Assembly: GCA_964509765.1 (NCBI GenBank)
Contig: CAZDYI010000011.1
Span: 66,193 to 130,192, forward strand
Source of the DNA: CAZDYI01 sp964509765
Lineage (GTDB): Bacteria; Pseudomonadota; Gammaproteobacteria; Tethybacterales; Tethybacteraceae
Reading direction: 5' to 3'
Length of the DNA stretch: 64,000 nucleotides
A program made the position numbers and the translations under genes. Of this stretch, positions 37,502-46,614 are shown one piece after another; the first letter of the stretch is position 1; each line of letters opens with the position of its first letter. The notes beneath the pieces are model-generated. The model had not been told where the DNA came from. It saw only the letters and a program-made list of their open reading frames with translations, and searched no databases.

Positions 37502-38113
37502 ATGTTGAGGCGGGTTTTTTCCACGGCGACGCTCGCAATCCTTCTGTCGCTGCCCACAGGCCAGGCGCGGTCCGCGTCCGGCCACACGTCGGACGCCGAG
37601 CTCGTCAACACGACGATCACGGGCCTCGGGACGATCGGCGGCGACTTCGAGTTCCTCGACGACAACGGCAGGCTGCGCAACCTCGACGACCTCCGCGGCG
37701 ACGTGGTCTCGGTGTTCTTCGGCTTCACCAACTGCACCGACGTCTGCCCCGGCTACCTCGCCAAGACCAGCGTCGTCCGCGAGATGCTCGGAGAGCGCGG
37801 CAACAGCCTCAAGGTCGTGTTCGTCACCATAGACCCCGAGCGCGACGACCGCGTGACCCTGCGCGACTACCTCAGGCTGTTCGACCGGCGCAACAACATC
37901 GGCGCGAGGGTCCCCGGCGGCAAGCTGCCCGAGGTGCTCAAGCTCTACGCCGCGTCGACCCACCACTTCATGGACGGCAACGACCGCCTGATGGTCACGC
38001 ACAGCGTCGGCTCGTACCTGCTCGACAGGAACGGGCGGCCTACTTACTACGTGCCCGGCGACAAGGGCGTCGAGGAGTTCGCCGCCCTGGTCGAAGAGCT
38101 CCTGGACGCCTAG
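37502..38113 (+). CDS. SCO1/SenC copper chaperone-like protein
   Basis: 203 residues from ATG 37502. A signal peptide or anchor (VFSTATLAILLSLPTGQARS) precedes a thioredoxin-like fold. The copper motif CTDVCPGYL (CxxxC) and the distal His in VTHSVGSYLLD are present, as in SCO proteins that deliver copper to the CuA site of cytochrome oxidase. FVTIDPERDD is the family's second block. Start chosen over an upstream ATG (37487), which overlaps the -10 box. Followed after 39 bp by aceE, an unusual neighbour without obvious functional link. Confidence 0.85.
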   Translation: MLRRVFSTATLAILLSLPTGQARSASGHTSDAELVNTTITGLGTIGGDFEFLDDNGRLRNLDDLRGDVVSVFFGFTNCTDVCPGYLAKTSVVREMLGERGNSLKVVFVTIDPERDDRVTLRDYLRLFDRRNNIGARVPGGKLPEVLKLYAASTHHFMDGNDRLMVTHSVGSYLLDRNGRPTYYVPGDKGVEEFAALVEELLDA

Positions 38114-38152
38114 GAAGGCGCTCCCCGGAAGCAGGCCGGGAAAGGCAAGCCC

Positions 38153-40870
38153 ATGTCGTCTTTCGGCGAGACCCTCGGGGACGACCTCGACCGCGAGGAG
38201 ACCCTCGAGTGGATCGAGTCCCTCGAGGCGGTCCTCGAGGCGGAGGGGCCCGAGCGCGCGCACTACCTGCTCGAGCGCCTGATCGAGGTCACCCGCGCAG
38301 CGGGGGTAAACCTCCACTACACCGCCAACACCGCGTACTACAACACCATCCCGGCCAGCCAGGAGGCGCAGTACCCCGGCGACGCCGAGATGGAGAGCAG
38401 GCTGCGGAGCATGGTCCGCTGGAACGCTCTCGCGACCGTGGTCCGCGCCAACCGCAAGGAGGGCGACCTCGGCGGCCACATCGCCTCGTACGCGTCCGGG
38501 TCGACGCTCTACGAGGTCGGGATCAACCACTACTTCCGGGTGCGCCACCCGCAGCTTGCCGGCACCCCGCACGAGGACTGCGGCGACATGGTCTACGTCC
38601 AGGGGCACTCCTCGCCCGGCATCTACGCGCGCTCGTTCCTCGAGGGCCGGCTCAGCGAGGACCAGCTCGACAGCTTCCGCCAGGAGATCGGCGGCAACGG
38701 CCTGTCGTCGTACCCCCACCCGTGGCTGATGCCGGACTACTGGCAGTTCCCGACGGTGTCGATGGGCCTCGGCCCGCTGATGGCGATCTACCAGGCTCGC
38801 TTCATGCGCTACCTCGAGCACCGCGGCCTTTTGCCCGCGACCGACCGCAAGGTCTGGGCGTTCCTCGGCGACGGCGAGACCGACGAGCCGGAGTCGCTCG
38901 GAGCGCTGTCGCTGGCCTCGCGCGAGGAGCTCGACAACCTCATCTTCGTCGTCAACTGCAACCTGCAGCGCCTCGACGGGCCCGTGCGCGGCAACGGCAA
39001 GATCATCCAGGAGCTCGAGGCGGTCTTCCACGGCGCGGGCTGGAACGTGATCAAGGTGATCTGGGGGTCGAACTGGGACAGCCTGCTCATGCAGGACAAG
39101 TCGGGCGAGCTCCGCGAGGTGATGGAGAAGACCGTCGACGGCGACTACCAGACCCTGCGCTCGGAGAGCGGCGGCTACATCCGCGACAACTTCTTCGGCA
39201 AGTACCCGAAGCTCAAGGAGATGGTCGCGAGCATGTCCGACGCGGAGATCTGGCGCCTGCGGCGCGGCGGCCACGACATGTACAAGGTCAACACCGCGTA
39301 CAGGGCGGCGATGGAGGCCAAGGGCAGGCCGACGGTGATCCTCGCGAAGACGATCAAGGGCTACGGGATGGGCGACGCCGGCGAGGCGAAGAACATCGCC
39401 CACCAGCAGAAGAAGATCTCCGACGACGCGCTGCGGCGCGTGCGCGACCGCTTCCGCATCCCGATCCCCGACGGGAAGGTCTCCGAGGTCCCCTACTACA
39501 AGCCTGAGCCGGACTCGCCCGAGAGCAAGTACGTCGCCGAGCGCATCAAGGCGATGGGCGGGCACTTCCCGACGCGCAACAGGAAGGCGGAGAGGCTCGA
39601 GGTCCCGGGCATCGAGGAGTTCAAGTCGATGACCGCGCCGTCGGGGCAGCGCGAGTTCTCGACGACGATGGCCTTCGTGCGCATCCTGTCGGTGCTGCTC
39701 AAGGACAAGGCGATCGGCAAGCGGATCGTCCCGATCGTCGCCGACGAGTCGCGCACCTTCGGGATGGAGGGCCTGTTCCGCCAGCTCGGGATCTACTCGC
39801 AGCACGGCCAGAAGTACCGCCCCGAGGACGCCGACCAGCTGATGTACTACCGCGAGGACCGCAAGGGCCAGATCCTCCAGGAGGGGATCAGCGAGGCCGG
39901 AGCGTTCTCCTCGTGGATCGCCGCGGCGACCTCGTACTCGAACCACGGCCTGCCGATGGTCCCGTTCTTCATCTACTACTCGATGTTCGGCTTCCAGCGC
40001 GTCGGCGACCTGGCCTGGGCCGCGGGCGACTCGCGCGCCCGGGGCTTTCTGCTCGGCGGGACCTCGGGCCGCACCACCCTCAACGGCGAGGGCCTGCAGC
40101 ACGAGGACGGCCACAGCCACATCCTCGCGGCCAACATCCCCAACTGCGTCCCGTACGACCCGACGTTTGCAGGCGAGGTCGCGGTGATCATCCAGGACGG
40201 CCTGCGCCGGATGCTCAGCGAGCAGGAGGACGTCTATTTCTACGTCACCCTGATGAACGAGAACTACGGCCATCCCGAGGTGCCGAAAAAGCGCCACAAG
40301 GACCTCCTCAAGGGGATGTACCTGCTTCGCAAGTCGGAGGTGAAGAAGCCCAGGGCGCGCGTGCAGCTGCTCGGCAGCGGGACCATCCTGCGCGAGGTAA
40401 TGGCCGCTGCCGACATGCTCGGCGAGGACCACGGGATCGCGGCGGACGTCTGGAGCGCGACGAGCTTCACCCTGCTCGCCCGCGACGGCAGGGCGGCCTC
40501 GCGCGGCCGCTTCCTGTCCGCGGGCAGGAAGAAGGGCAACGGCGCCGAGGCCAAGTCCCACGTCGAGGCGCTGCTCGGCCCGACCGAGGGCCCGATCGTG
40601 GCCGCGAGCGACTACGTGCAGCTGTTCTGCGAGCAGGTCCGGGCGTACCTGCCCGAGGGCCGCCGCTTCGTCGCGCTCGGCACCGACGGCTTCGGCCGCT
40701 CGGACACGCGGGCAAACCTGCGCTCGCACTTCGAGGTCGACCGCAGCCACATCGCCCACGCCGCCCTGGTCGCGCTAACCCGCGACGGCGGCTTCGACAG
40801 CGCCAAGCTCGGCAAGGCCGCGAAGGCCTACGGGATCGACCCCGGCAAGCCGGACCCCTTTGTCTCCTGA
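38153..40870 (+). CDS. aceE: Pyruvate dehydrogenase E1 component, homodimeric type
   Basis: 905 residues, as expected for the alpha2-type E1 of Gram-negative bacteria. The thiamine-diphosphate motif GDGETDEPE...NCNLQRLDGPV is intact, with GHSSPGIYARSFLEGRL and AKTIKGYGMG as further family blocks. It decarboxylates pyruvate and transfers the acetyl group to lipoyl domains of E2, encoded 12 bp downstream (aceF). No lipoamide dehydrogenase gene follows, so E3 must be encoded elsewhere. Confidence 0.97.
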   Translation: MSSFGETLGDDLDREETLEWIESLEAVLEAEGPERAHYLLERLIEVTRAAGVNLHYTANTAYYNTIPASQEAQYPGDAEMESRLRSMVRWNALATVVRANRKEGDLGGHIASYASGSTLYEVGINHYFRVRHPQLAGTPHEDCGDMVYVQGHSSPGIYARSFLEGRLSEDQLDSFRQEIGGNGLSSYPHPWLMPDYWQFPTVSMGLGPLMAIYQARFMRYLEHRGLLPATDRKVWAFLGDGETDEPESLGALSLASREELDNLIFVVNCNLQRLDGPVRGNGKIIQELEAVFHGAGWNVIKVIWGSNWDSLLMQDKSGELREVMEKTVDGDYQTLRSESGGYIRDNFFGKYPKLKEMVASMSDAEIWRLRRGGHDMYKVNTAYRAAMEAKGRPTVILAKTIKGYGMGDAGEAKNIAHQQKKISDDALRRVRDRFRIPIPDGKVSEVPYYKPEPDSPESKYVAERIKAMGGHFPTRNRKAERLEVPGIEEFKSMTAPSGQREFSTTMAFVRILSVLLKDKAIGKRIVPIVADESRTFGMEGLFRQLGIYSQHGQKYRPEDADQLMYYREDRKGQILQEGISEAGAFSSWIAAATSYSNHGLPMVPFFIYYSMFGFQRVGDLAWAAGDSRARGFLLGGTSGRTTLNGEGLQHEDGHSHILAANIPNCVPYDPTFAGEVAVIIQDGLRRMLSEQEDVYFYVTLMNENYGHPEVPKKRHKDLLKGMYLLRKSEVKKPRARVQLLGSGTILREVMAAADMLGEDHGIAADVWSATSFTLLARDGRAASRGRFLSAGRKKGNGAEAKSHVEALLGPTEGPIVAASDYVQLFCEQVRAYLPEGRRFVALGTDGFGRSDTRANLRSHFEVDRSHIAHAALVALTRDGGFDSAKLGKAAKAYGIDPGKPDPFVS

Positions 40871-40882
40871 CGGAGCGCTCCG

Positions 40883-42526
40883 ATGGCCACTGAGGTTCGC
40901 GTCCCGGACATCGGCGACTTCGAGGGCGTCGAGATCATCGAGGTCCTGGCCAAGGCCGGCGACGCGGTCGACAAGGAGCAGGGCCTGCTCACGCTCGAGA
41001 CCGAGAAGGCGACCATGGACGTCCCCACCCCCGTTGCGGGAACTCTGGTCGATCTTACCGTCGGCGTGGGCGACAAGGTCAGCGAGGGCGACCTGATCGC
41101 CCGGGTGGAGGAAGGCGCAGCGGCTGCTGAAGGCGAGGCACCCGCAGCGGAGGAGGCGCCGAAGCAGGAGGCCGCGGCGCTCGCCGCCGAGGAAAGCGCG
41201 GAAGCGCCGGCCGCTCCCGCGCCGGCGCAGCAGCAGGAAGCGCCTGCGGAAGACGTGACGGTCACGGTCCCGGACATCGGCGACTTCAAGGACGTCGAGA
41301 TCATCGAGGTGCTCGCGAAGGCCGGCGACGCGGTCGAAAAGGAGCAGGGCCTGGTCACGCTCGAGACCGAGAAGGCGACCATGGACGTCCCCTCCCCCGT
41401 TGCGGGAACGCTGGTCGAGCTGACTGTCGGAACGGGCGACAAGGTCAGCGAGGGCGACGCCATCGCCGTCGTCCGCGCAAGCGCCGAAGCCGCCGCGGAT
41501 GAGCCGGCCGCGCAGGGCGCCCCGACTCAGGCGGCCCCGCCGGCTCAGGCGGCCGAGCGCAAGCAGCCCGCCCCCGCCGCGAAGCAGGAGAGCACCGGGC
41601 GCGCTCAGACGTCCTCGACCGTCCACGCAACGCCTGCCGTGCGCAAGATCGCAAGGGAGTACGGCGTCGACCTCGCAAAGGTCAAGGGCAGCGGCAACAA
41701 GGGCCGCGTCCTCAAGGAGGACATCAAGGCCTACGTCCGCGAGCAGCTCGAGAGGGGGACGGGCGGCGGCGGGACGGGGCTTCGGCTCGGCTACGAGCTG
41801 CCGGAGATGGAGACCGACCACGGCAAGGACGGGCCCGTCGACGACGAGGCGCTGTCGCGGATCAAGCAGATCTCCGGCCCCGCCCTGCACCGCAACTGGC
41901 TTACGGTCCCGCATGTGACCCAGTTCGACGACGCCGACGTGACCGAGCTCGAGTCCTTCCGCAAGGCCCACGCCGACGAGGCCAAGGCGCGGGGGTTCTC
42001 GCTCTCGCCGCTCGCCTTCGTCGCCAAGGCGGTATCGGTCGCGCTGATCCACTACCCGAACTTCAACTCCTCGCTCGCGGCCGACGGCAAGTCGATCGCG
42101 GTCAAGAAGTACATCAACATCGGGATCGCCGTCGACACCGCGGGGGGCCTCGTCGTCCCGGTCCTGCGCGACGCCAACACCAAGACGGTGATGCAGCTCG
42201 CCGAGGAGATGGGGGAGGTTTCCAAGCGCGCCCGCGACGGCAAGGTCGGGCCCAAGGACCTGCGCGGCGGGACCTTCACGATATCCTCGCTCGGCGGGAT
42301 CGGCGGAACGCACTTCACGCCTATAGTCAACGCCCCCGAGGTCGCGATCCTCGGCGTCGGCAGGTCGCGGCAGGCGCCGGTCTGGAGCGGCTCTGAGTTC
42401 CGGCCGCGGCTGATGATGCCGCTCGCCCTGTCCTACGACCACCGGGTGATCGACGGCGCGCAGGGGGCGCGGTTCATCACCCACCTCAGCGAGCTGCTCA
42501 GCGACATCAGGAACATCGTCCTCTAG
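40883..42526 (+). CDS. aceF: Pyruvate dehydrogenase E2, dihydrolipoyl acetyltransferase
   Basis: 547 residues. Two lipoyl domains (about 3-78 and 128-203), each with ETEKATMDVP, whose Lys is lipoylated; they are joined by Ala/Pro-rich linkers. The peripheral subunit-binding domain (ATPAVRKIAREYGVDLAKVKG, then NKGRVLKEDI) follows at about 250-290. The catalytic domain ends with LALSYDHRVIDGAQGARF, with the active-site His and Asp. It transfers acetyl from lipoamide to CoA. The two lipoyl domains are nearly identical at DNA level, suggesting recent duplication or gene conversion. Cotranscribed with aceE. Confidence 0.96.
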   Translation: MATEVRVPDIGDFEGVEIIEVLAKAGDAVDKEQGLLTLETEKATMDVPTPVAGTLVDLTVGVGDKVSEGDLIARVEEGAAAAEGEAPAAEEAPKQEAAALAAEESAEAPAAPAPAQQQEAPAEDVTVTVPDIGDFKDVEIIEVLAKAGDAVEKEQGLVTLETEKATMDVPSPVAGTLVELTVGTGDKVSEGDAIAVVRASAEAAADEPAAQGAPTQAAPPAQAAERKQPAPAAKQESTGRAQTSSTVHATPAVRKIAREYGVDLAKVKGSGNKGRVLKEDIKAYVREQLERGTGGGGTGLRLGYELPEMETDHGKDGPVDDEALSRIKQISGPALHRNWLTVPHVTQFDDADVTELESFRKAHADEAKARGFSLSPLAFVAKAVSVALIHYPNFNSSLAADGKSIAVKKYINIGIAVDTAGGLVVPVLRDANTKTVMQLAEEMGEVSKRARDGKVGPKDLRGGTFTISSLGGIGGTHFTPIVNAPEVAILGVGRSRQAPVWSGSEFRPRLMMPLALSYDHRVIDGAQGARFITHLSELLSDIRNIVL

Positions 42527-42574
42527 GCCGCGGCCGCGGCCGCCGCCCCTGACGGGTCTGCAGCAAACCAGTAC

Positions 42575-43309
42575 ATGGACGGGACCGCACAATCCGGAAG
42601 CGACGGCGGCGGGCGCGCCCTGGTGCGCGCGGAAGGGGTCTCGGTGCGGGCCGGAAGCAGGACGATCCTCGAGGACATCTCGCTCGAGATAAGGAGCGAG
42701 GAGGTCGTCTCGATCGTCGGCCCGAACGGCGGCGGCAAGACCACCCTGCTGAAGGTCCTGATCGGCTCGCGGGAGCCTAGCTCAGGCACGGTGCGTCGCG
42801 CCGAGGGCCTGACTGTCGGCTACCAGCCGCAGAGGACGAGGATCGAGCCGAGCATGCCGATGTCGGTCAGGGCGCTCCTGCGCCTGGCGGCGCCCGGCGG
42901 CTCCGACGGCGAGATGGCCGCGGCGCTCGAGGGGCTCGGGCTTTCGCGCGGCGCCCTTGACTCCCAGGCGACCGAGCTTTCGGGCGGCGAGCGCCAGCTG
43001 GTGATGATCGCCCGCGCCATGCTCTGCAGGCCGCAGCTGCTCGTGCTCGACGAGCCCGGGACCTACTGCGACCCGCACAGGCTCTCCGAGCTCTATGCGG
43101 TCATCGAGAGGTTCGTCGAGGAGAGCAAGTGCGCGACGGTCCTGGTCTCCCACGACATCTCGCGGGTGCTCGCGCACTCGGACCGCATCCACTGCATCGA
43201 CGTCAGGCTCCTGTGCGAGGGCGGGCCCGAGCAGGTCAGCCGCGACTCCGAGTTCGAGGAGATGTTCGGCGAGCCGGCCCACACCGGCATCTACAGGCAC
43301 CGGCACTAG
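42575..43309 (+). CDS. znuC: Zinc ABC transporter ATP-binding protein
   Basis: 244 residues. Walker A GPNGGGKTT, signature LSGGERQ, Walker B LLVLDEPG, and the H-loop VSHD are all present. The sequence order and the adjoining membrane gene match ZnuC of the metal (zinc/manganese) ABC-3 family. The usual DEP-x-x-x-D loop reads DEPGTYCD. A 22-residue N-terminal extension before the ABC fold is poorly conserved. It powers metal import with the permease encoded five bases downstream; the periplasmic binding protein (ZnuA) is not in the window. Confidence 0.85.
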   Translation: MDGTAQSGSDGGGRALVRAEGVSVRAGSRTILEDISLEIRSEEVVSIVGPNGGGKTTLLKVLIGSREPSSGTVRRAEGLTVGYQPQRTRIEPSMPMSVRALLRLAAPGGSDGEMAAALEGLGLSRGALDSQATELSGGERQLVMIARAMLCRPQLLVLDEPGTYCDPHRLSELYAVIERFVEESKCATVLVSHDISRVLAHSDRIHCIDVRLLCEGGPEQVSRDSEFEEMFGEPAHTGIYRHRH

Positions 43310-43314
43310 GGACC

Positions 43315-44106
43315 GTGGCCGAGACCGTCGCCAAGGCGCTTCTTGCCGGGGTGCCCCTTGCCATCGTCGCCGCCCTGCTCGGCTCGTTCATCCAGTGGCG
43401 GCGGATGGCCTTCTTCGGCGACTCGCTTGCCCACAGCGCCCTGCTCGGGATCGGCCTGTCGCTGCTGCTCGGGATCAACCACCTCGTCGGCGTGGTCGCG
43501 GTGCTCGTCCTGGTCGCGGCCTACATCCACGCGTCGGAGGGCAGCCGCGTTCCGTCGGACACCCGCCTGTCGGTCGCGGCGAACCTCTCGATCGCCGGCG
43601 GGAGCCTTGCGATCTTCCTGTCCGGAAGCAGGGTGCAATGGGAGGCGATCCTGTTCGGCAACATCCTGTCGCTCACGAGGGCGGAGGTCGCGGCGATGCT
43701 GGCCGTTGCCGTTGCGGTCGGGGCTGCGTTCGCCTGGCTGTGGCCCAAGCTGGTGCTCATGGCGGTCAACGACGAGATCGCGACCGCGGAACTCGCCCGG
43801 ATGAGGCTAGCCAACATCGCCTTCCTGCTGTTGTTCTGCGCGTTCGTCGCAGTCGGCGTGCGCCTGGTCGGCGTGCTGTTGCTCAACGCGCTCTTGATCA
43901 TCCCGGCCGCGGCGGCCCGCCCGCTTTCCGCGTCGCCTGCGGCGATGGTCGCGCTGGCTGCGGCGATCGGCGCTGGCTGCGTAGCGTTCGGGACCTGGGC
44001 AACCTTCACGGTCGACGTTCCGATGGGCCCGGTCACGGTCCTTGCCGCGGGCGCCGCGTGCGCCGCGACCTGGACTTGGGCCGCGCTCGCCAGGAAGGGG
44101 AGCTGA
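43315..44106 (+). CDS. znuB: Zinc ABC transporter permease
   Basis: 263 residues from GTG 43315, about eight membrane helices, ABC-3 family. Typical blocks: RRMAFFGDSLAHSALLGIGL near the N-terminus, WEAILFGNIL, and VGVRLVGVLLLNALLIIPAAAAR. It forms the zinc channel with ZnuC. The gene follows znuC by five bases. No Zur box was recognised; upstream aceF may provide the promoter. Confidence 0.88.
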   Translation: MAETVAKALLAGVPLAIVAALLGSFIQWRRMAFFGDSLAHSALLGIGLSLLLGINHLVGVVAVLVLVAAYIHASEGSRVPSDTRLSVAANLSIAGGSLAIFLSGSRVQWEAILFGNILSLTRAEVAAMLAVAVAVGAAFAWLWPKLVLMAVNDEIATAELARMRLANIAFLLLFCAFVAVGVRLVGVLLLNALLIIPAAAARPLSASPAAMVALAAAIGAGCVAFGTWATFTVDVPMGPVTVLAAGAACAATWTWAALARKGS

Positions 44107-44122
44107 GCGCGGGAGCGGCAAG

Positions 44123-45559
44123 GTGGATGACTTCGACTTCCTGAAGTGGTCCGCCGAGGCGGCCAAGTGGGCCGACGAGTACCGCTCCTGTCTATCCGAC
44201 AGGCCGGTCCGCTCGCAGGCCGCGGTCGGCGACACGCTGCGCGCGCTGCCTGAGGAGCCGCCCGAGGAGCCGGAGGACTTCGGCGCGATCATGGACGACT
44301 TCAGGCGCCTGGTCCCGCCCGGCATCACGCACTGGCAGCACCCGCGCTTCTTCGCCTACTTCCCGGCGAACTCCTCGCCGGCGTCGGTGATCGCCGAGCA
44401 CCTGACGGCTGCGATCGCGGCAAACTGCATGCTGTGGCAGACGTCGCCGGTCGGGACCGAGATGGAGATCCGCACCCTTGAGTGGCTCGCTAAGATGTTC
44501 GCCCTGCCGGAGGGCTGGAAGGGTGTGATCCAGGACGGCGCATCGTCCGCAACGTTCGCCGCGGCTGTTACCGCAAGGGAGCGCGCGCTCGACTGGCAGG
44601 GTATGGAGCGCGGCCTAGCAGGCGGCCCGGTCCCGCGCTTCTACCTGTCGGAGCACTCGCACTCGTCGGCGACCAAGGGGCTGCTGCTCGCAGGCATCGG
44701 CAGGGAGAACATCATAGAGGTGCCGACCGACGGCACGGGGTCGATGTATCCCGGAGCGCTGCGGGACAAGGTCCAGGCCGACCGCAAGGCGGGGCTGGTC
44801 CCCGCCGGGGTGATGGCGGTCGTAGGCGCGACCTCGATCGGCGTGAGCGACGACCTCGAGGAGCTCGGCAAGGTGGTTGAGGAGGAGGGCCTGTACGGCC
44901 ACGTCGACGCGGCCTGGGCCGGAAGCGCGGCGCTCTGCCCCGAGCACCGCGGCCTGCTCGCGGGGCTGGAGCGCTGGGACAGCTACGTGTTCAACCCGCA
45001 CAAGTGGCTCGGTACGAACTTCGACCTGTCGGCCCATTTCCTCAAGGACGCCTCGCTGCAGGTCCGGGCGATGGCGGCGCAGCCGGACTACCTCAGGACG
45101 CAGCACGCTGACGACACTGTCGACTTCTCGACCTGGACCGCGCCGCTCGGGCGCAGGTTCCGGGCGCTAAAGCTGTGGTTCACGATCCGCGCGCACGGCG
45201 CGAGCGGCCTGCGCGAAATGATCCGCAACCACGTGAAGTGGGCCCAGGACGCAGCGAGGAAGATCGAGGGCGAGGACGGCTTCGAGCTCGCCTGCGAGCC
45301 GAAGCTCTCGCTGTTCGTGTTCCGGCACGTTCCCGGCGGCATCGGCGGCGCCGAGGCCGACGCCCACAACCGGGCGCTGCTCGACGCGGTCAACGCCGAC
45401 GGTTTCTGCTACCTGACGCAGACCGTCGTCGACGGCCGCTACGCCATCCGGTTCCAGGTCGGATCAATGTCGACGAGCGAACGCGACGTGACAGAAAGCG
45501 TCGACAGGGTGGTCGGGATCGCGAGAAAAACCGCAGGCGAAGGCAATCCTGCGGGTTGA
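44123..45559 (+). CDS. PLP-dependent aromatic-L-amino-acid decarboxylase-like protein
   Basis: 478 residues from GTG 44123. It has the group II decarboxylase layout: ITHWQHPRFFAYFPANSS, QDGASSATFAA, SEHSHSS (His stacking on PLP), VDAAWAGSAA (Asp262) and FNPHKWLGTNFD with the PLP Lys294. Overall it is closest by eye to tryptophan/tyrosine/DOPA decarboxylases rather than glutamate decarboxylase. It would form an aromatic amine such as tryptamine; the substrate is not proven. Seventeen bases downstream begins a TrpX-type importer, which suggests a shared aromatic amino acid substrate. Confidence 0.8.
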   Translation: MDDFDFLKWSAEAAKWADEYRSCLSDRPVRSQAAVGDTLRALPEEPPEEPEDFGAIMDDFRRLVPPGITHWQHPRFFAYFPANSSPASVIAEHLTAAIAANCMLWQTSPVGTEMEIRTLEWLAKMFALPEGWKGVIQDGASSATFAAAVTARERALDWQGMERGLAGGPVPRFYLSEHSHSSATKGLLLAGIGRENIIEVPTDGTGSMYPGALRDKVQADRKAGLVPAGVMAVVGATSIGVSDDLEELGKVVEEEGLYGHVDAAWAGSAALCPEHRGLLAGLERWDSYVFNPHKWLGTNFDLSAHFLKDASLQVRAMAAQPDYLRTQHADDTVDFSTWTAPLGRRFRALKLWFTIRAHGASGLREMIRNHVKWAQDAARKIEGEDGFELACEPKLSLFVFRHVPGGIGGAEADAHNRALLDAVNADGFCYLTQTVVDGRYAIRFQVGSMSTSERDVTESVDRVVGIARKTAGEGNPAG

Positions 45560-45575
45560 TAGAATTTTCCCGCCC

Positions 45576-46547
45576 ATGACACACGACAAACCGCACCGAC
45601 TCCTGTTCGCCGCAGCGCTCGCCGCGGCCTCCATCTGCGTCCAGGCCCAGGCCCAGCAGCCGGTCGTCGCAGTCTCCCAGATCGTCGAGCACCCTGCCCT
45701 TGACGCCGCGCGCAACGGCCTGCTCAAGGGGCTCGAGGATGCCGGCTACAGCAAGGGGTCCAACCTGGTGTTCAAGTTCCAGACCGCCCAGGGCAAGCCC
45801 GACATCGCAGCGCAGATCGCGCAGCAGTTCGTCAGCGAGGAGCCGGACGTGCTCGTCGGGATCGCGACGCCGTCCGCCCAGGCGCTCGCCGCTGCGACCG
45901 ACTCGATCCCGATCGTGTTCACCGCCGTGACCGATCCCGTCGGCGCCAAGCTGCTGCAGTCCATGGAGCGGCCCGGCGGAAACGTCACCGGCATCTCCGA
46001 CCTGTCGCCCGTGGGGCAGCACGTCGACACGATGATGAGCATCGTCCCGTCCGCGAAGACGATCGGCGTCGTCTACAACCCGGGCGAGGCCAACTCGATC
46101 TCGCTCGTCGAGCTCCTCAAGGATGCCGCGGCGCAACGGGGGCTGTCCGTCGCCGAGGGCAGCGCGACCCGCAGCTCGGAGATCGCCACCGCGACCCAGG
46201 GAATCTCATCCGAGGCGGACATCATCTACGCGATCACCGACAACACGCTCGCCTCCGCAGTCGGTGCGATGATCGGCGCCGCAAACGACGCCGGGGTTCC
46301 CGTCTTCGCCGCCGAGACCTCGTTCGTCGACGAGGGTGCGGTCGCCGCGGTCGGCTTCGACTACTACCAGATCGGCTACCAGACCGCAGACTACGTCGTC
46401 GAGATCCTCAGGGGCAAGGACCCGGGGCAGATCCCGGCGAGGGTCGCAACGGGAACCGACGTCGTTATCAACCTTGGTGCGGCAAGCAGGCTCGGCATCA
46501 CCCTGCCCGACATCCTGACGTCCGACCCGACCCGCACGGTTGAATAG
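45576..46547 (+). CDS. ABC transporter substrate-binding protein, TrpX family
   Basis: 323 residues with a Sec signal peptide (LLFAAALAAASICVQAQA) and a periplasmic-binding-protein fold of the ABC_sub_bind family: VSQIVEHPALDAARNGLLKG, FTAVTDPVGAKLL, GGNVTGISDL, GFDYYQIGYQTADYVVEIL and INLGAASRLGITLP. TrpX of streptococci in this family binds tryptophan. It lies between the decarboxylase and its permease and ATPase genes, all on the same strand, forming one operon. Confidence 0.85.
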   Translation: MTHDKPHRLLFAAALAAASICVQAQAQQPVVAVSQIVEHPALDAARNGLLKGLEDAGYSKGSNLVFKFQTAQGKPDIAAQIAQQFVSEEPDVLVGIATPSAQALAAATDSIPIVFTAVTDPVGAKLLQSMERPGGNVTGISDLSPVGQHVDTMMSIVPSAKTIGVVYNPGEANSISLVELLKDAAAQRGLSVAEGSATRSSEIATATQGISSEADIIYAITDNTLASAVGAMIGAANDAGVPVFAAETSFVDEGAVAAVGFDYYQIGYQTADYVVEILRGKDPGQIPARVATGTDVVINLGAASRLGITLPDILTSDPTRTVE

Positions 46548-46614
46548 ACGGTAGCGGCATGACCCGCCGCCGCGCGGCCGCGTCCGCCGCGGAGCGGCAG
46601 GCATCCCGGGCGCA

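Noticed and set aside
37496..40759. 1087-codon open frame antisense to SCO1 and aceE
   Set aside because: Shadow of GC-rich codon use; composition is Arg/Val/Leu/Asp-biased without any domain, while aceE on the other strand is unmistakable.
42525..42552. Repeated GGCCGC run after aceF as a terminator
   Set aside because: Self-complementary GC repeat without a defined stem-loop or U-run; znuC follows closely on the same strand.
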